Assembly (NCBI RefSeq): GCF_013283875.1
Contig: NZ_CP054139.1
Location: 2,542,001 to 2,606,000, forward strand
Length of the DNA: 64,000 nucleotides
Source: Mucilaginibacter mali
GTDB lineage: Bacteria; Bacteroidota; Bacteroidia; Sphingobacteriales; Sphingobacteriaceae
Reading direction: 5' to 3'
The position numbers and the translations under genes were made by a program. Positions 44,995 to 54,583 of this stretch are shown piece after piece (the first letter of the stretch is position 1; every line of letters begins with the position of its first letter). Below the pieces are notes generated by a model that saw nothing but the letters and a program-made list of their open reading frames with translations, ran no database searches and was not told the origin of the DNA.

Positions 44995-45059
44995 TTTGCT
45001 TTGGTTCCCTTTATCGTGAACTGATTGATCAGTGGCATTCTTAGGCTTGAACACTACCG

Positions 45060-46484
45060 CTATTTTACACCGAAGCCAACATCGCCCGGATGCAAAACAT
45101 GAACAGTCACTGCATCGTTGCTCAACTCATCGGCACCAGCATCTAAAGCCCCCGTACGGGCTTGCCCATCCATATCATATTTTACGCCCGGATAATTACC
45201 AGCGGCACGGTCAATAGCCGCGCTACCTGCCTGGATATGGTAAGCACCCGATTGTGTTTTAACCAGTTTCGGATCGGCCATGGTGTAACCGTTTACAGGC
45301 ATATTACCCGCGCCTTTTACCTTATATAAGATATTTCCTTCCCACAAACCATCAGTAAGCGGCCCCGAAAGTGTTGCGGCTGCACCACCGCCTTGTATAA
45401 TATTATTGGCTACAGTGATGTGAGTGGCCCCCATCCCATCCTTACGTGCGGTCTGGATAATATTGCTTTTGTTATCAACCAATGTATTAAAGGCTATCAA
45501 TACACGGTCGGGCCTGTCATGAGCAGTAAGCTGAGCACCATCAGCTACCTCGCCGTCGCCATTGCCAATGGTAATGGCTTCACTGCAACCCTCAAAATAA
45601 TTGCTGTAGATCAGGTGATCATCGCCAAAAATGCGCAGACCGGGCGTATTGAAAAAGTAATTACCATAAACCTGGCTTTTATTGCCATGACGTAGCGTAA
45701 ACTGGGCCGGACAATCGCGTATGGTATTATAACGCAGCACCACTGCCGATGCCTTTACCGATATCAGTTCATTCTCGCCCGCGCAATGTTCAAACAGGTT
45801 ATACTCCACCAAACTATTGCTTGATGACAAACTAAAGCCGCTTAATCCAAACTGGAAAGCCTCGGCACCATTTTTACCGCCCTGGCTTACGGCATTGTTA
45901 AAATAATTATGGTGGATATGCAAGCGTTCGGCTATTTGTTTCCCCTCGCCCCTGATGGCAATAAAGCGGCCCATAGCGTTTTTATTCTGAAAAGTGTTAT
46001 AATCCACTTCCTGATCACTGCCCGCGATAGTCAGGTCCTCGCCATCACCGGGTGTTTCAAAAATATTTTGAGTGAACCTGCAAAAGCTGGTGCCGATACC
46101 GGTTTTGGCTTTCGAAGCAGCATGTGTAAACTTAAACCCACTGATGACAATGTAAGTTGCAGGCTTCATTAGGCTAAACCCGCCAGCTCCGGCAATTTCG
46201 GCTTTACCGGGATGCTCGGCGGTGATGGTGATCGGTTTATCCTTTGCGGCTTTTCTATCAACGATAATATCACCGGCCGTTTTATAAACCCCATCAGCTA
46301 GTATGATTACATCGCCTGGTTTTGCCTTATTAATGGCCGATTGCAGATCGGCTATACTTTTAACAGGAACCGTTTGCGCCATTACTTTAAACGATACCAG
46401 TATGATCACGATCAATACAATTGCCGACCATGAAACGAAGCGGTTAAACGCTGTCCTTAGCTGATGAGTGTCTGTTTTTTCCAT
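45060..46484 (-). CDS. polysaccharide lyase family 6 protein
   Basis: The 474-residue exported protein has an N-terminal hydrophobic anchor or signal (about 15-36, VMAQ) and a right-handed beta-helix with the PL6 signature. The catalytic Lys is in ENELISVKAS (K244) and the Arg in FTLRHGNKSQ (R265). PL6 covers alginate lyases and chondroitinase B-type dermatan lyases. It beta-eliminates uronates in acidic polysaccharides in the periplasm or at the surface. The ATG at 46484 is preferred over one at 46535. It follows the SusC/SusD operon after a terminator. Confidence 0.88.
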   Translation of the reverse strand: MEKTDTHQLRTAFNRFVSWSAIVLIVIILVSFKVMAQTVPVKSIADLQSAINKAKPGDVIILADGVYKTAGDIIVDRKAAKDKPITITAEHPGKAEIAGAGGFSLMKPATYIVISGFKFTHAASKAKTGIGTSFCRFTQNIFETPGDGEDLTIAGSDQEVDYNTFQNKNAMGRFIAIRGEGKQIAERLHIHHNYFNNAVSQGGKNGAEAFQFGLSGFSLSSSNSLVEYNLFEHCAGENELISVKASAVVLRYNTIRDCPAQFTLRHGNKSQVYGNYFFNTPGLRIFGDDHLIYSNYFEGCSEAITIGNGDGEVADGAQLTAHDRPDRVLIAFNTLVDNKSNIIQTARKDGMGATHITVANNIIQGGGAAATLSGPLTDGLWEGNILYKVKGAGNMPVNGYTMADPKLVKTQSGAYHIQAGSAAIDRAAGNYPGVKYDMDGQARTGALDAGADELSNDAVTVHVLHPGDVGFGVK

Positions 46485-46525
46485 ATTACGGGTATTTATA
46501 AGGGGTATTGATCTAAATTGAAAAA

Positions 46526-46554
46526 GATCCCCCAAATATCACATCCGGGGGATC
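46526..46554 (-). terminator. terminator of the SusC/SusD/FAS1/OMP operon
   Basis: GATCCCCC and GGGGGATC (8-base perfect stem) are followed on the minus strand by CTTTTTC, 20 bases after the barrel gene. Confidence 0.75.
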
Positions 46555-46573
46555 GCGCTTAAAAACTGAACAA

Positions 46574-47236
46574 TTATTTAAATTGATATCCTACCACAAA
46601 ACTGCCAACCCTATTTTTTGATGAGTTGCCGTCGTTAGTGATATTGCTGAATCCTAAACCATAGTTAAAGCCAAGGCGCATGCCGTTCTTTAACTCAAAC
46701 CCGGCCAGGGCGTTTAAACCAAAATCCATAGCGTTAAACTGATCGGTACCGCTGCCAAAGCTGGCCTCGTTGCTGATATCGCGTTTGTAATAAGTACTGA
46801 TGGTAGATTTGTTGCTATAGGTTCCCCATACCGCCCGCGCGATATATGGCCCCGCGCCAAAGTAGATATTACCCGGTTTTACCGCTTGCCTGAATACCAT
46901 ATTCACCGGCACTTCTGCGTAGGTAATGTTAACGCTGTGCAGCATGGTATAAGGTACATTACTTCCATTTGATATCAGGTTTTCGGTAGTTTGGGAAACG
47001 TTACCCTTACCGGTCAGCAGGAAGCCGGGCTGTAACGTAAAGCCCTTGAAATTCAAATCGAACAAACCGCCGATCTGAAATTTGGCGCGCGCCTGCCAGT
47101 TGCCGCCACCATTTAGTGGAGCAACCGGGCCAATGTTTGCCAAATTGATGCCGCCCTGTATGGTAAACTTAGTTTCCTGGGCAAACAGGCTATGCGTGGT
47201 TGCGATTATCGCGATGATTAAAAGTATTTTTTTCAT
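46574..47236 (-). CDS. outer-membrane beta-barrel protein in the SusC/SusD operon
   Basis: The 220-residue protein has a signal peptide (1-18, LFAQ) and a small porin-like barrel with IYFGAGPYIARAVWG and LNALAGFELKNGMRLG. It resembles the barrel at 11,615. A longer frame to 47,452 overlaps the upstream gene and is not used. It is the last gene of the SusC/SusD operon and may be a porin or an accessory surface protein. Confidence 0.83.
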   Translation of the reverse strand: MKKILLIIAIIATTHSLFAQETKFTIQGGINLANIGPVAPLNGGGNWQARAKFQIGGLFDLNFKGFTLQPGFLLTGKGNVSQTTENLISNGSNVPYTMLHSVNITYAEVPVNMVFRQAVKPGNIYFGAGPYIARAVWGTYSNKSTISTYYKRDISNEASFGSGTDQFNAMDFGLNALAGFELKNGMRLGFNYGLGFSNITNDGNSSKNRVGSFVVGYQFK

Positions 47237-47246
47237 TTCTGGATGT

Positions 47247-48059
47247 TTATCTGGTTGGGAATACGGTGGTACCCCATACATGTATAGAACCATTATCTGC
47301 ATAATAACCCGATGACCTAACCACGTTATAGCCGTTAATGTACAGCTTCGAATCGGATGTGTTGCCCAGGTTAATGATGATCTTCCCATCAGGGTCGAAA
47401 CCTGTACCGGTGGTGGCATAGCTAAACGTAGCCGAAGTGGTGGTTTTACCATCGGTAGCGCCCGGTATAGTGGCCGGGGTTACCAGGAAGCCCAGTTTTG
47501 ATTCGCGTGTGGCTACGGAACCCGCAGGTAACAGTGTTTGGTAAGTGTTGGCACCTGCCGGGATATTGTTAAAGTTATAATTACCCTGGATAATAAGGTA
47601 AAGCAGGTATTTTTTAACCGTTTGCTTATCGTACTGTGTCCACTGCGTTGCAGGGGCGGTTGTTTTGGGCAGACCAGTCGCCGGATCCAAAGCAGTTACT
47701 ATCGGAAAGTCGAAAAAGAATCCACCGGCCACCTTATTGCTCGATATACGCCTTAAGGCATCATTATGCAGGAAAATATACGTACGGTCTGGCTTCATAT
47801 ACTCCATGGTATCGATACCGCAATAATCAATAGCCTTTTTCATCCACCTGAAAATTGTATCCGATGGGTTACCCGGGCTGCCATTAGCGCGCGACTTCAG
47901 GTAGTCCCATGCGGTCATATGCAGCTGGTTATCCAGGATAAACTTATCGTACTCATAGTTTTTTTGCCTGTCAAGACTAAAAAGGCTGCAACCGGCCATC
48001 AGTGCGCTTATACCTACCAGGCTAAGCAGCTTTATGTATGTTGTTTTAATATTTTTCAT
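47247..48059 (-). CDS. FAS1-like (fasciclin) surface lipoprotein
   Basis: The 270-residue lipoprotein has a lipobox at LMAGC (Cys24). Its body shows FAS1-type features: RTYIFLHNDALRRI near residues 92-105 and the closing YYADNGSIHVWGTTVF. Fasciclin domains mediate binding of proteins or glycans. It lies 14 bases after SusD, in the slot where SusE/F-like binding lipoproteins usually sit, so a surface glycan-binding role is likely. The domain match is weak and based on pattern. Confidence 0.7.
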   Translation of the reverse strand: MKNIKTTYIKLLSLVGISALMAGCSLFSLDRQKNYEYDKFILDNQLHMTAWDYLKSRANGSPGNPSDTIFRWMKKAIDYCGIDTMEYMKPDRTYIFLHNDALRRISSNKVAGGFFFDFPIVTALDPATGLPKTTAPATQWTQYDKQTVKKYLLYLIIQGNYNFNNIPAGANTYQTLLPAGSVATRESKLGFLVTPATIPGATDGKTTTSATFSYATTGTGFDPDGKIIINLGNTSDSKLYINGYNVVRSSGYYADNGSIHVWGTTVFPTR

Positions 48060-48073
48060 ATCGCAAAAAATGA

Positions 48074-49624
48074 TTAGTCGGAATATGGTGGATTTTGAAC
48101 CAGTAATTTGTTTGAGTTAAGCACGGTGCGGTTTAATGGCCACAGGTACTTCCGCAGGTCGGTGCCCCAGCCTGTTGCCGCGGCAGGATCGATACCGGCT
48201 AATATCTGGCGCCTTTTCACCACGGGATCCATAATTTTAATTACATGATCGGTACGAACTAAATCAAACCAACGCTTGCCCTCGCCAAACAATTCCCATT
48301 GTCTTTCCTGTAATATCACATCCTCCAGCAGGTCGGGCGTAGCTACGGCTGGGTCTGTTGCCAGGTACGCTGGTAAACCGGCACGGGTGCGGATAAAGTT
48401 CAGGTACTTCAGCGAGTTGGTTTTATCTCCCGTTTTATTCAGCGCTTCGGCATATAACAGGTACTGATCGCCCAGGCGGTACATTACCGGGTACACATTA
48501 ACTGTAGTAGCCATATCGGCAGCGGCAACCGTGTACGGGCCGGCTACGCCTGTAGGGCCGTATTGCCCGGCATAGTACTTCCACATGCGGTCACGCTCTT
48601 TTTTGGTGATATCCATGGTAGCCTTTACCCTGATATCGGTTGGGTTGGTAAGCGGCCAGTTGGTAAAAAAGTTCAGGTCGATAATAATAGGGGTATTATT
48701 TGGCGATGCTGATACGCCGGCCATACAGGCGCAGGCATTGGTAGCAAAGTTCCAGTTAATAGCCCAAATAGCTTCAACACTGGTAGTTGGCGATACAAAC
48801 ATGGCATTCCATGTGGCCTGCGGCTGCAAATCGGTAATAGCAGTAGCGCCATAGCTGGCCTTGGTTGCTACCGGAGTTTTGGCCTTAGCCAAATTCTGAA
48901 ACCATTTAATGGCGTTTGGATAGTCCTTACGCCACATATACACATCGTTCATGATAGCGCAAATAGCAGCTTCGCTGATGGTAAATGTAGGGTTGCTGCT
49001 TTTATCTATCAACGCATAAGCCTGGGTCAGGTCGGGGATGATCACCTTATCAAAAACCTGGTCTTTAGGCGAGCGGGCAACGGCTGCATCAATAGAAATA
49101 TCCTCGTAAGGTTCTGTACGGATCACCGCATCGCCCCAGTTACGTACGATATAAAAGTAGCAGATAGCCCGCATAGCCAGGGCCTGCGCCATATTATTGT
49201 TATTGATAGCAGGTGTAACCAGCGATTTGTTTACTTCCAGTTCGGCTGCCTGTGGGATGTATTTGATCAGCAGGTTAGCCAAACCAATAGTGCGGTATAA
49301 AGGTGTCCAATCCGACCAATCGTTACCGGCGGTTAAACTGTTCAGCTGCATTTCGTTTTCCTTATTGCCCGAATTACCGCCACGCTCGTAGTTATCAGAG
49401 CGGGCTTCGCCCCAGTAGGTCATACGGTTATAAAATTGCTTCTCGCCCATCATATTCCCCTGGAACGAGCCGTACATACCCGCCATAGCTGCCGTGATAT
49501 CCTTAGCCGATTTATAAAATTGACTGATACTCACTGCCGCCAGCGGCTGCTCCTCCAAAAACGACTTTTTACATCCGCACAGCATAACCAGTACCAGCGA
49601 TGAAATAGTTAATATCTTCTTCAT
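48074..49624 (-). CDS. RagB/SusD family nutrient-binding lipoprotein
   Basis: The 516-residue lipoprotein has a lipobox at LCGC (Cys18) and the classical SusD layout: an N-terminal SusD-like domain (FLEEQPLAAVSISQFYKS), TPR helices, and LYAEALNKTGD followed by NFIRTRAGLPAY and ERQWELFGEGKRWFDLVR. It caps the SusC transporter encoded 12 bases upstream. Glycan specificity cannot be read, but the regulatory set and the lyases nearby suggest an acidic polysaccharide. Confidence 0.95.
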   Translation of the reverse strand: MKKILTISSLVLVMLCGCKKSFLEEQPLAAVSISQFYKSAKDITAAMAGMYGSFQGNMMGEKQFYNRMTYWGEARSDNYERGGNSGNKENEMQLNSLTAGNDWSDWTPLYRTIGLANLLIKYIPQAAELEVNKSLVTPAINNNNMAQALAMRAICYFYIVRNWGDAVIRTEPYEDISIDAAVARSPKDQVFDKVIIPDLTQAYALIDKSSNPTFTISEAAICAIMNDVYMWRKDYPNAIKWFQNLAKAKTPVATKASYGATAITDLQPQATWNAMFVSPTTSVEAIWAINWNFATNACACMAGVSASPNNTPIIIDLNFFTNWPLTNPTDIRVKATMDITKKERDRMWKYYAGQYGPTGVAGPYTVAAADMATTVNVYPVMYRLGDQYLLYAEALNKTGDKTNSLKYLNFIRTRAGLPAYLATDPAVATPDLLEDVILQERQWELFGEGKRWFDLVRTDHVIKIMDPVVKRRQILAGIDPAAATGWGTDLRKYLWPLNRTVLNSNKLLVQNPPYSD

Positions 49625-49636
49625 TTTGATGAATTT

Positions 49637-52600
49637 TTATAGTGTAATGTTTATACCCAAACCCAACTCTCTCCTCTTCGGATATTTACCGCCATCAACC
49701 CCGGGCGACAGCACATCCGAAGAAAACTCCGGATCGAAGCCCGTATAATTGGTAAATGTGAGCAGGTTGACGCCGTATACATAGGCATTCAAGCCCTTGA
49801 TACCGAACCTGCTGAGTATCTTAACCGGCACGTTGTAGTTAAACCTGGCGCTGGCTAAGCGTAAAAAGGTGCCGTCTTCCAGGTAAAAGCTGTTATTCCC
49901 CTTCTTCTGGTCGCCGTGGGTATCCTTATACGGGAAGTAAGGATACAGGGCAATATCACCCTGCTTACGCCAGGCAGTATAAATGGCCAGTGGCAATGTG
50001 GTACCGTTTGATGAACCAAAGGTGGATTGGTTTTCGAAAAAGGCATTATAGATCTGCCCGCCCACGGTAGCATTAACATTGAACGATAACGAGAAGCTTT
50101 TGTAGGTGAACGTATTGGCAAAACCAAGGAAGTATTTAGGTGTAGCGTTACCGATGATCTTGCGGTCGCTGTCATCTATCAAACTATCGCGGTTAACATT
50201 CAGCCATTCGGTATCACCACCAACCAATTTACCGGCCGGGCCATATAAGCTGTGCACATACCCGGTATATTTTTTCCCGTCGGCAGTGGTATAGTATTCG
50301 GCAGTTTTACCATCGGCAGATACGTTGACAGGGTTTAGCCTGTTCCAGTTACCATCATACGCGTTCGAGGCATCCCAACGGTAAATGCCTAACTGCTGCC
50401 AGCCATAAAAATCGCCTAAGCGTCCACCCTCCTGTATATAATGCTTATTATCTGATGTGATAAATGGCTGGTGGTTAAATAATGATTTTACAATACCACG
50501 CTGGAACGAGATATTACCGATAATATTCCATTTAAAGTTTTTGGTCATTACCGGCGTGCCGTTGATCGAAAACTCCATACCCTTATTCACAATATCGCCC
50601 ACGTTTACGCGGATGGTGTTGAAGCCGGTTTCTTTAGGTATTTGCCTGTCGGCCAAAAGGTGGTTGGTAGCCTTGATGTAGTAATCGGCAACAAAACCCA
50701 GGCGGCCATGCAGGAAGGTCAGATCGATACCGAAATCTTTTTGTATGGTATTTTCCCACTGGATCTGGCTGTTGCCCAGTTTGGTTGCGGTTGTACCGCC
50801 GCCAACGCCATTATAATTCTCGTCAAAGTTGATCAGTGTAGATGATTCATAGTTACCTATACCATCATTACCCTGCTGGCCGAAGCTTGCCCTTAGCTTT
50901 CCATCATCCAAAAATGACTTGGTGAAGCCCATAAACTTCTCATCGGTAAAGCGCCACGCGGCCGAACCCGAGAAGAAGTTACCCCATTTGCTTTCCGGCC
51001 CGAACCTGGATGAACCGTCACGACGGAAAGTACCGGATAAAATATACTTCCCGCTAAAGCTATATCCCAAACGCCCGAATATAGATTGCGTAGAATGCGC
51101 GTTGGCGGTGGTGTAGCTTTTGGTAATATCGATATTACTGCCGTTGAATGTATAGATACTTTCGCTGATGAACGACGCCGGGATACCCTCATCATAAAAA
51201 TCATCGTAGCGGCTGCGCTCAGCGCTCCAGCCTAACAAGCCGGTAAATGTATGCTTGGTACCAACGGTTTTGCTGTAGTTCAGGAAGCCTTGCAACTGCC
51301 AGTTAATAGTTTTATCCAATTCGTTCTTCCCACGGTTCTCGTTACCGTTATCATCCAAAAATTGGGGCTGGAAATAGATATTTTGCGAATTATCCAGCTG
51401 CGCGTTACCTACGCCCGTAAATCTCAGTCCCGGGAGGATAATATAATCCAGTGTGTTACTAAACTGCCCCCGGTATGCCTGCGTTTCGTTCTTTTCTAAC
51501 AATACGTTGGCGATAGGGTTTCGTTTAGAGGATGTGTAACTGGTGAGCGACCCATCCGGCAGATAGATCCGGAGATTATTCGGTCGATCGAATATCGGTG
51601 TGAGCGATGTACCCGTACTCCAGTTCTGACTTCGCGTCCACGATACCGTAAGGTTAGTTGAATATTTTAACTTCGGCGTAGCCTGGAAATCGACGTTGAT
51701 GCGTGATTGGCCACGTTTTGCAGATGTGTTCAGCGCGATACCACGGTCGTCAAGATAGTTCAAGCTACCATAATAGGTAAGTCCCTTTTGGCCGCCGCTT
51801 ACGCTGAATTTCAGATCGTTTTTCTGTGCTGTATTACCCAGCAGCATCATTTCAAGATAGTTATCCGAATTATAGGCCGGGTTCAGCGAATCGGTAGCTG
51901 TACCCGCGCCGCTGCTGGTAGGGTTTTGTATCCTGCGCCATAAACGCAGATCGGCTGAGTTGGCTTGTGCTACGGTATGCGAGATCTGCCCGAACACGTG
52001 CGCGTATTGCACATCCAGTCTTGGCTTACCTTCTTTACCACGCTTGGTGGTGATCAGAATTACACCGTTGGCCGCACGCGCCCCGTATATTGATGCCGAA
52101 GCGGCATCTTTCAACACTTCGATAGTTTCAATATCATTAGGGTTGATGGCAGCAGCGTCGGTAGCGATAACACCATCGATAACATATAAAGGGGTGTTAC
52201 CGCCGGTAGTCGAGAATGTCGACGCGCCGCGGATCTGGATAGTACCTTCGGCACCGGGTTCGCCGCTGTCGTTCACTACCAGTACACCTGCTGCCTGGCC
52301 CTGTAAGGCATCGTACAGGTTGATGGGTTGCCTTTCGGCAATTTGGGCAGCGCTTACCGATGTGATGGAGCCTGTCAGGTCGCGTTTTTTAGCGGTACCG
52401 CCGTAGCCCGTAACCACCACATCATCCAGCGTGCCCACGGCATCAGCCAGTGATACATTGATGGTAGTGCGACTGCCTACGGTCTCTTCCTTAGTAGTAA
52501 AACCTACATAAGTATACACCAGCACCGATTTTTCGTCGGGAGCATTGATGGTGTATTTACCGTTGATATCGGTAACGGTAATAATATTAGTTGCGCCTTT

Positions 52601-53056
52601 TACCCTGATGGTTACACCGGGCAGCGGCAAGCCTTTTGTATCGGTAACCGTGCCCTGCACTTTTATAATGGCAGCGGCGGCAGCGGGCTTATCCCCCCCT
52701 TCAAGTTTTCGCAAAACGATGGTTTGCTGAAAAACCTTGTAGGTAAGCTGCTGATTTTTAAGGAAGCGGTTAAGCGCCTCTTCAACAGTTACATTGTTTA
52801 CATCCAATTCGAGGTTGTTTGCCGCCGGCAGATCGAGCTTATCGAACAGGAAATGGTAGTTAGTTTGTTTTTCTATTAACGACAGCACCTTCTCAACCGA
52901 AGTATGCTTCTCGTGAATAGTTACATTCTGACTAAAACTTTTGGCACTCAGTTGAGTAAGTGCTGCAATTATGATAAAAGCAGTTAGTTTCATAGCCAAT
53001 AAAATTTGACGCACCAAAGGCGGGGCCTTAGGTATCACCTTAGCATAAAAAATCAT
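49637..53056 (-). CDS. SusC/RagA transporter with STN signalling domain
   Basis: The 1139-residue outer-membrane transporter begins with a signal (about 22-45) and an STN domain (about 48-112), the module that contacts FecR-type anti-sigma factors. A CarboxypepD_reg-like domain (about 128-210) and a plug with DDVVVTGYGGTAKKRDLTGS follow, then a barrel ending LGLGINITL. The STN domain, the FecR gene and the ECF sigma gene upstream make a complete trans-envelope control circuit. Translation may begin at 53056 or at an ATG at 52993, which opens a cleaner signal peptide. Confidence 0.95.
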   Translation of the reverse strand: MIFYAKVIPKAPPLVRQILLAMKLTAFIIIAALTQLSAKSFSQNVTIHEKHTSVEKVLSLIEKQTNYHFLFDKLDLPAANNLELDVNNVTVEEALNRFLKNQQLTYKVFQQTIVLRKLEGGDKPAAAAAIIKVQGTVTDTKGLPLPGVTIRVKGATNIITVTDINGKYTINAPDEKSVLVYTYVGFTTKEETVGSRTTINVSLADAVGTLDDVVVTGYGGTAKKRDLTGSITSVSAAQIAERQPINLYDALQGQAAGVLVVNDSGEPGAEGTIQIRGASTFSTTGGNTPLYVIDGVIATDAAAINPNDIETIEVLKDAASASIYGARAANGVILITTKRGKEGKPRLDVQYAHVFGQISHTVAQANSADLRLWRRIQNPTSSGAGTATDSLNPAYNSDNYLEMMLLGNTAQKNDLKFSVSGGQKGLTYYGSLNYLDDRGIALNTSAKRGQSRINVDFQATPKLKYSTNLTVSWTRSQNWSTGTSLTPIFDRPNNLRIYLPDGSLTSYTSSKRNPIANVLLEKNETQAYRGQFSNTLDYIILPGLRFTGVGNAQLDNSQNIYFQPQFLDDNGNENRGKNELDKTINWQLQGFLNYSKTVGTKHTFTGLLGWSAERSRYDDFYDEGIPASFISESIYTFNGSNIDITKSYTTANAHSTQSIFGRLGYSFSGKYILSGTFRRDGSSRFGPESKWGNFFSGSAAWRFTDEKFMGFTKSFLDDGKLRASFGQQGNDGIGNYESSTLINFDENYNGVGGGTTATKLGNSQIQWENTIQKDFGIDLTFLHGRLGFVADYYIKATNHLLADRQIPKETGFNTIRVNVGDIVNKGMEFSINGTPVMTKNFKWNIIGNISFQRGIVKSLFNHQPFITSDNKHYIQEGGRLGDFYGWQQLGIYRWDASNAYDGNWNRLNPVNVSADGKTAEYYTTADGKKYTGYVHSLYGPAGKLVGGDTEWLNVNRDSLIDDSDRKIIGNATPKYFLGFANTFTYKSFSLSFNVNATVGGQIYNAFFENQSTFGSSNGTTLPLAIYTAWRKQGDIALYPYFPYKDTHGDQKKGNNSFYLEDGTFLRLASARFNYNVPVKILSRFGIKGLNAYVYGVNLLTFTNYTGFDPEFSSDVLSPGVDGGKYPKRRELGLGINITL

Positions 53057-53109
53057 ATTTTTGTAAAGTTGGGTTAAACGTTAGCGTTCTGTTTCGTGGG
53101 ATGTTTCCA

Positions 53110-53184
53110 GGGTAACCCGACACCTTACCGGGATGGTGCTGCGAACACTACCCGGTTTTTTTATGTCGATTTTTAGGGTTACCC
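53110..53184. promoter_or_regulatory. paired GGGTAACCC sites upstream of susC
   Basis: GGGTAACCC at 53110-53118 and GGGTTACCC at 53176-53184 are the same 9-base near-palindrome on opposite strands. They lie in the 240-base leader between fecR and the STN-susC gene. They could be operator or sigma-specific elements. An imperfect hairpin lies between them. Confidence 0.3.
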
Positions 53185-53296
53185 GCTTTTACTAACTGGT
53201 TTGGGGTAATTCTTTTCTCATTTAGTTGTTGGTTTAAAGTGAATAATTGGTTGTTCTATCTCTATTTTTTGGTTTTCAGATCATTTAGTAATGGCA

Positions 53297-54472
53297 TCAG
53301 TTCATCACGGTAACTTCCCTCCCGTCGATGGTGAAATTCATACCGGCATATTTAAACATGCTCAGCAGTTCAGATAATTTTACGCTGCGTGGCACCTTAC
53401 CAATAAACTGGTGCGTGGGTATTTTACCTTTATAATTAATATTAACATCGTACCAGCGGGCCGCCTGGCGCATGGTGCCCTCAATACTTTCGTCCTTAAA
53501 CTGGAAGAAGCCGTTTTTCCAGGCTACAGCTTCATCCATATCGCTTTCGGCAACTATCTTCACATCGCCCTGCGCATTCATAATGGCCTGGTTACCAGGC
53601 TTTAATATGTTCGATGATTTTCCGGTCAGCATGATCGATCCTTCCAGCAGGGTAGTTTTGGTCACTGGTTCATCATCATAAGCCATAATATTGAAATGGG
53701 TACCTAATACCCTTACTTCCTGTCGGTTGGTTTTTACAATAAAAGGCATAGCGGCGTTTTTAGCCACTTCAAAATAAGCCTCGCCCGTCATTTCAACATT
53801 GCGCTGCGAACCGGTAAACTCGGTAGGGAATTTGATGGATGATGCCGCGTTAAGCCAAACCTTACTGCCATCGGGCAGCACTACGTTATACTGGTAACCT
53901 TTTGGGGTGGTGATGGTATTGTATTCGATGGTTTTATTATCCGCGTCTTCACCAACCTTATAATCAACCTGGCCCTCTTTACTTTTTACTACTAAGGCAT
54001 TACCTTGCCTGGCAACTACACCCTTATTGGCATCATCAAGCACAACGGTGGCGCCGCTGCCCAAAGTAAGTATGGCCTTATTGCTGCCGGGAAGCGCGTC
54101 ATGCGCCGGGTGTACAATTGCTAACTGCATATCAGCCGGTTTGGGCCTGTTTAAAAAGTAAGCGCCTATGCCTGCTGTGATCAGGATACTGGCGGCTATG
54201 CCCCACATCCAATAACGTTTAGGCTTTATGGCAACGATCCCGGTACGCGGAGCAGCATTTAAAATATTATTCAACATAGACCGGCTTTTTTCCTCGTCGA
54301 ATATCTCCTCGCGGGCACTCAGATCGTCCCATGCTTCGCGTAACAAACCGGTAAGCTGTTCATCATCGTAAGTTTTAAGCAGATCGAATAACTCCCTTAA
54401 CTGCTGCGGGGTAGCCTGTTTGGTATAATACAGGTTAAACAGGTAGGATACGTTTTTATCGCCGTTGTTCAT
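53297..54472 (-). CDS. FecR family anti-sigma factor
   Basis: The 391-residue inner-membrane protein has a cytosolic N-terminal sigma-binding part (about 1-85) and one membrane helix at about 88-106 (WGIAASILITAGIGAYF). A periplasmic FecR domain with NTITTPKGYQYNVVLPDG follows, then the DUF4974/STN-like C-terminal domain ending at IDGREVTVMN. It would hold the ECF sigma factor until the STN domain of SusC reports substrate binding. It lies between the sigma gene and susC on one strand. Confidence 0.94.
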   Translation of the reverse strand: MNNGDKNVSYLFNLYYTKQATPQQLRELFDLLKTYDDEQLTGLLREAWDDLSAREEIFDEEKSRSMLNNILNAAPRTGIVAIKPKRYWMWGIAASILITAGIGAYFLNRPKPADMQLAIVHPAHDALPGSNKAILTLGSGATVVLDDANKGVVARQGNALVVKSKEGQVDYKVGEDADNKTIEYNTITTPKGYQYNVVLPDGSKVWLNAASSIKFPTEFTGSQRNVEMTGEAYFEVAKNAAMPFIVKTNRQEVRVLGTHFNIMAYDDEPVTKTTLLEGSIMLTGKSSNILKPGNQAIMNAQGDVKIVAESDMDEAVAWKNGFFQFKDESIEGTMRQAARWYDVNINYKGKIPTHQFIGKVPRSVKLSELLSMFKYAGMNFTIDGREVTVMN

Positions 54473-54583
54473 TTTTAAGCCTTAGAAAATTTCTTAAATA
54501 GCTGGTTTATATAGCCAAAAGAGGGGCTACATAATAATGACAACGGGAGGGCTAAAAAAGGGGCTACGTGGAATTAAATTTTT

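Noticed and set aside
47237..47452. 72-codon N-terminal extension of the barrel gene
   Set aside because: It overlaps the FAS1-like gene in another frame, and the signal peptide begins at 47236.
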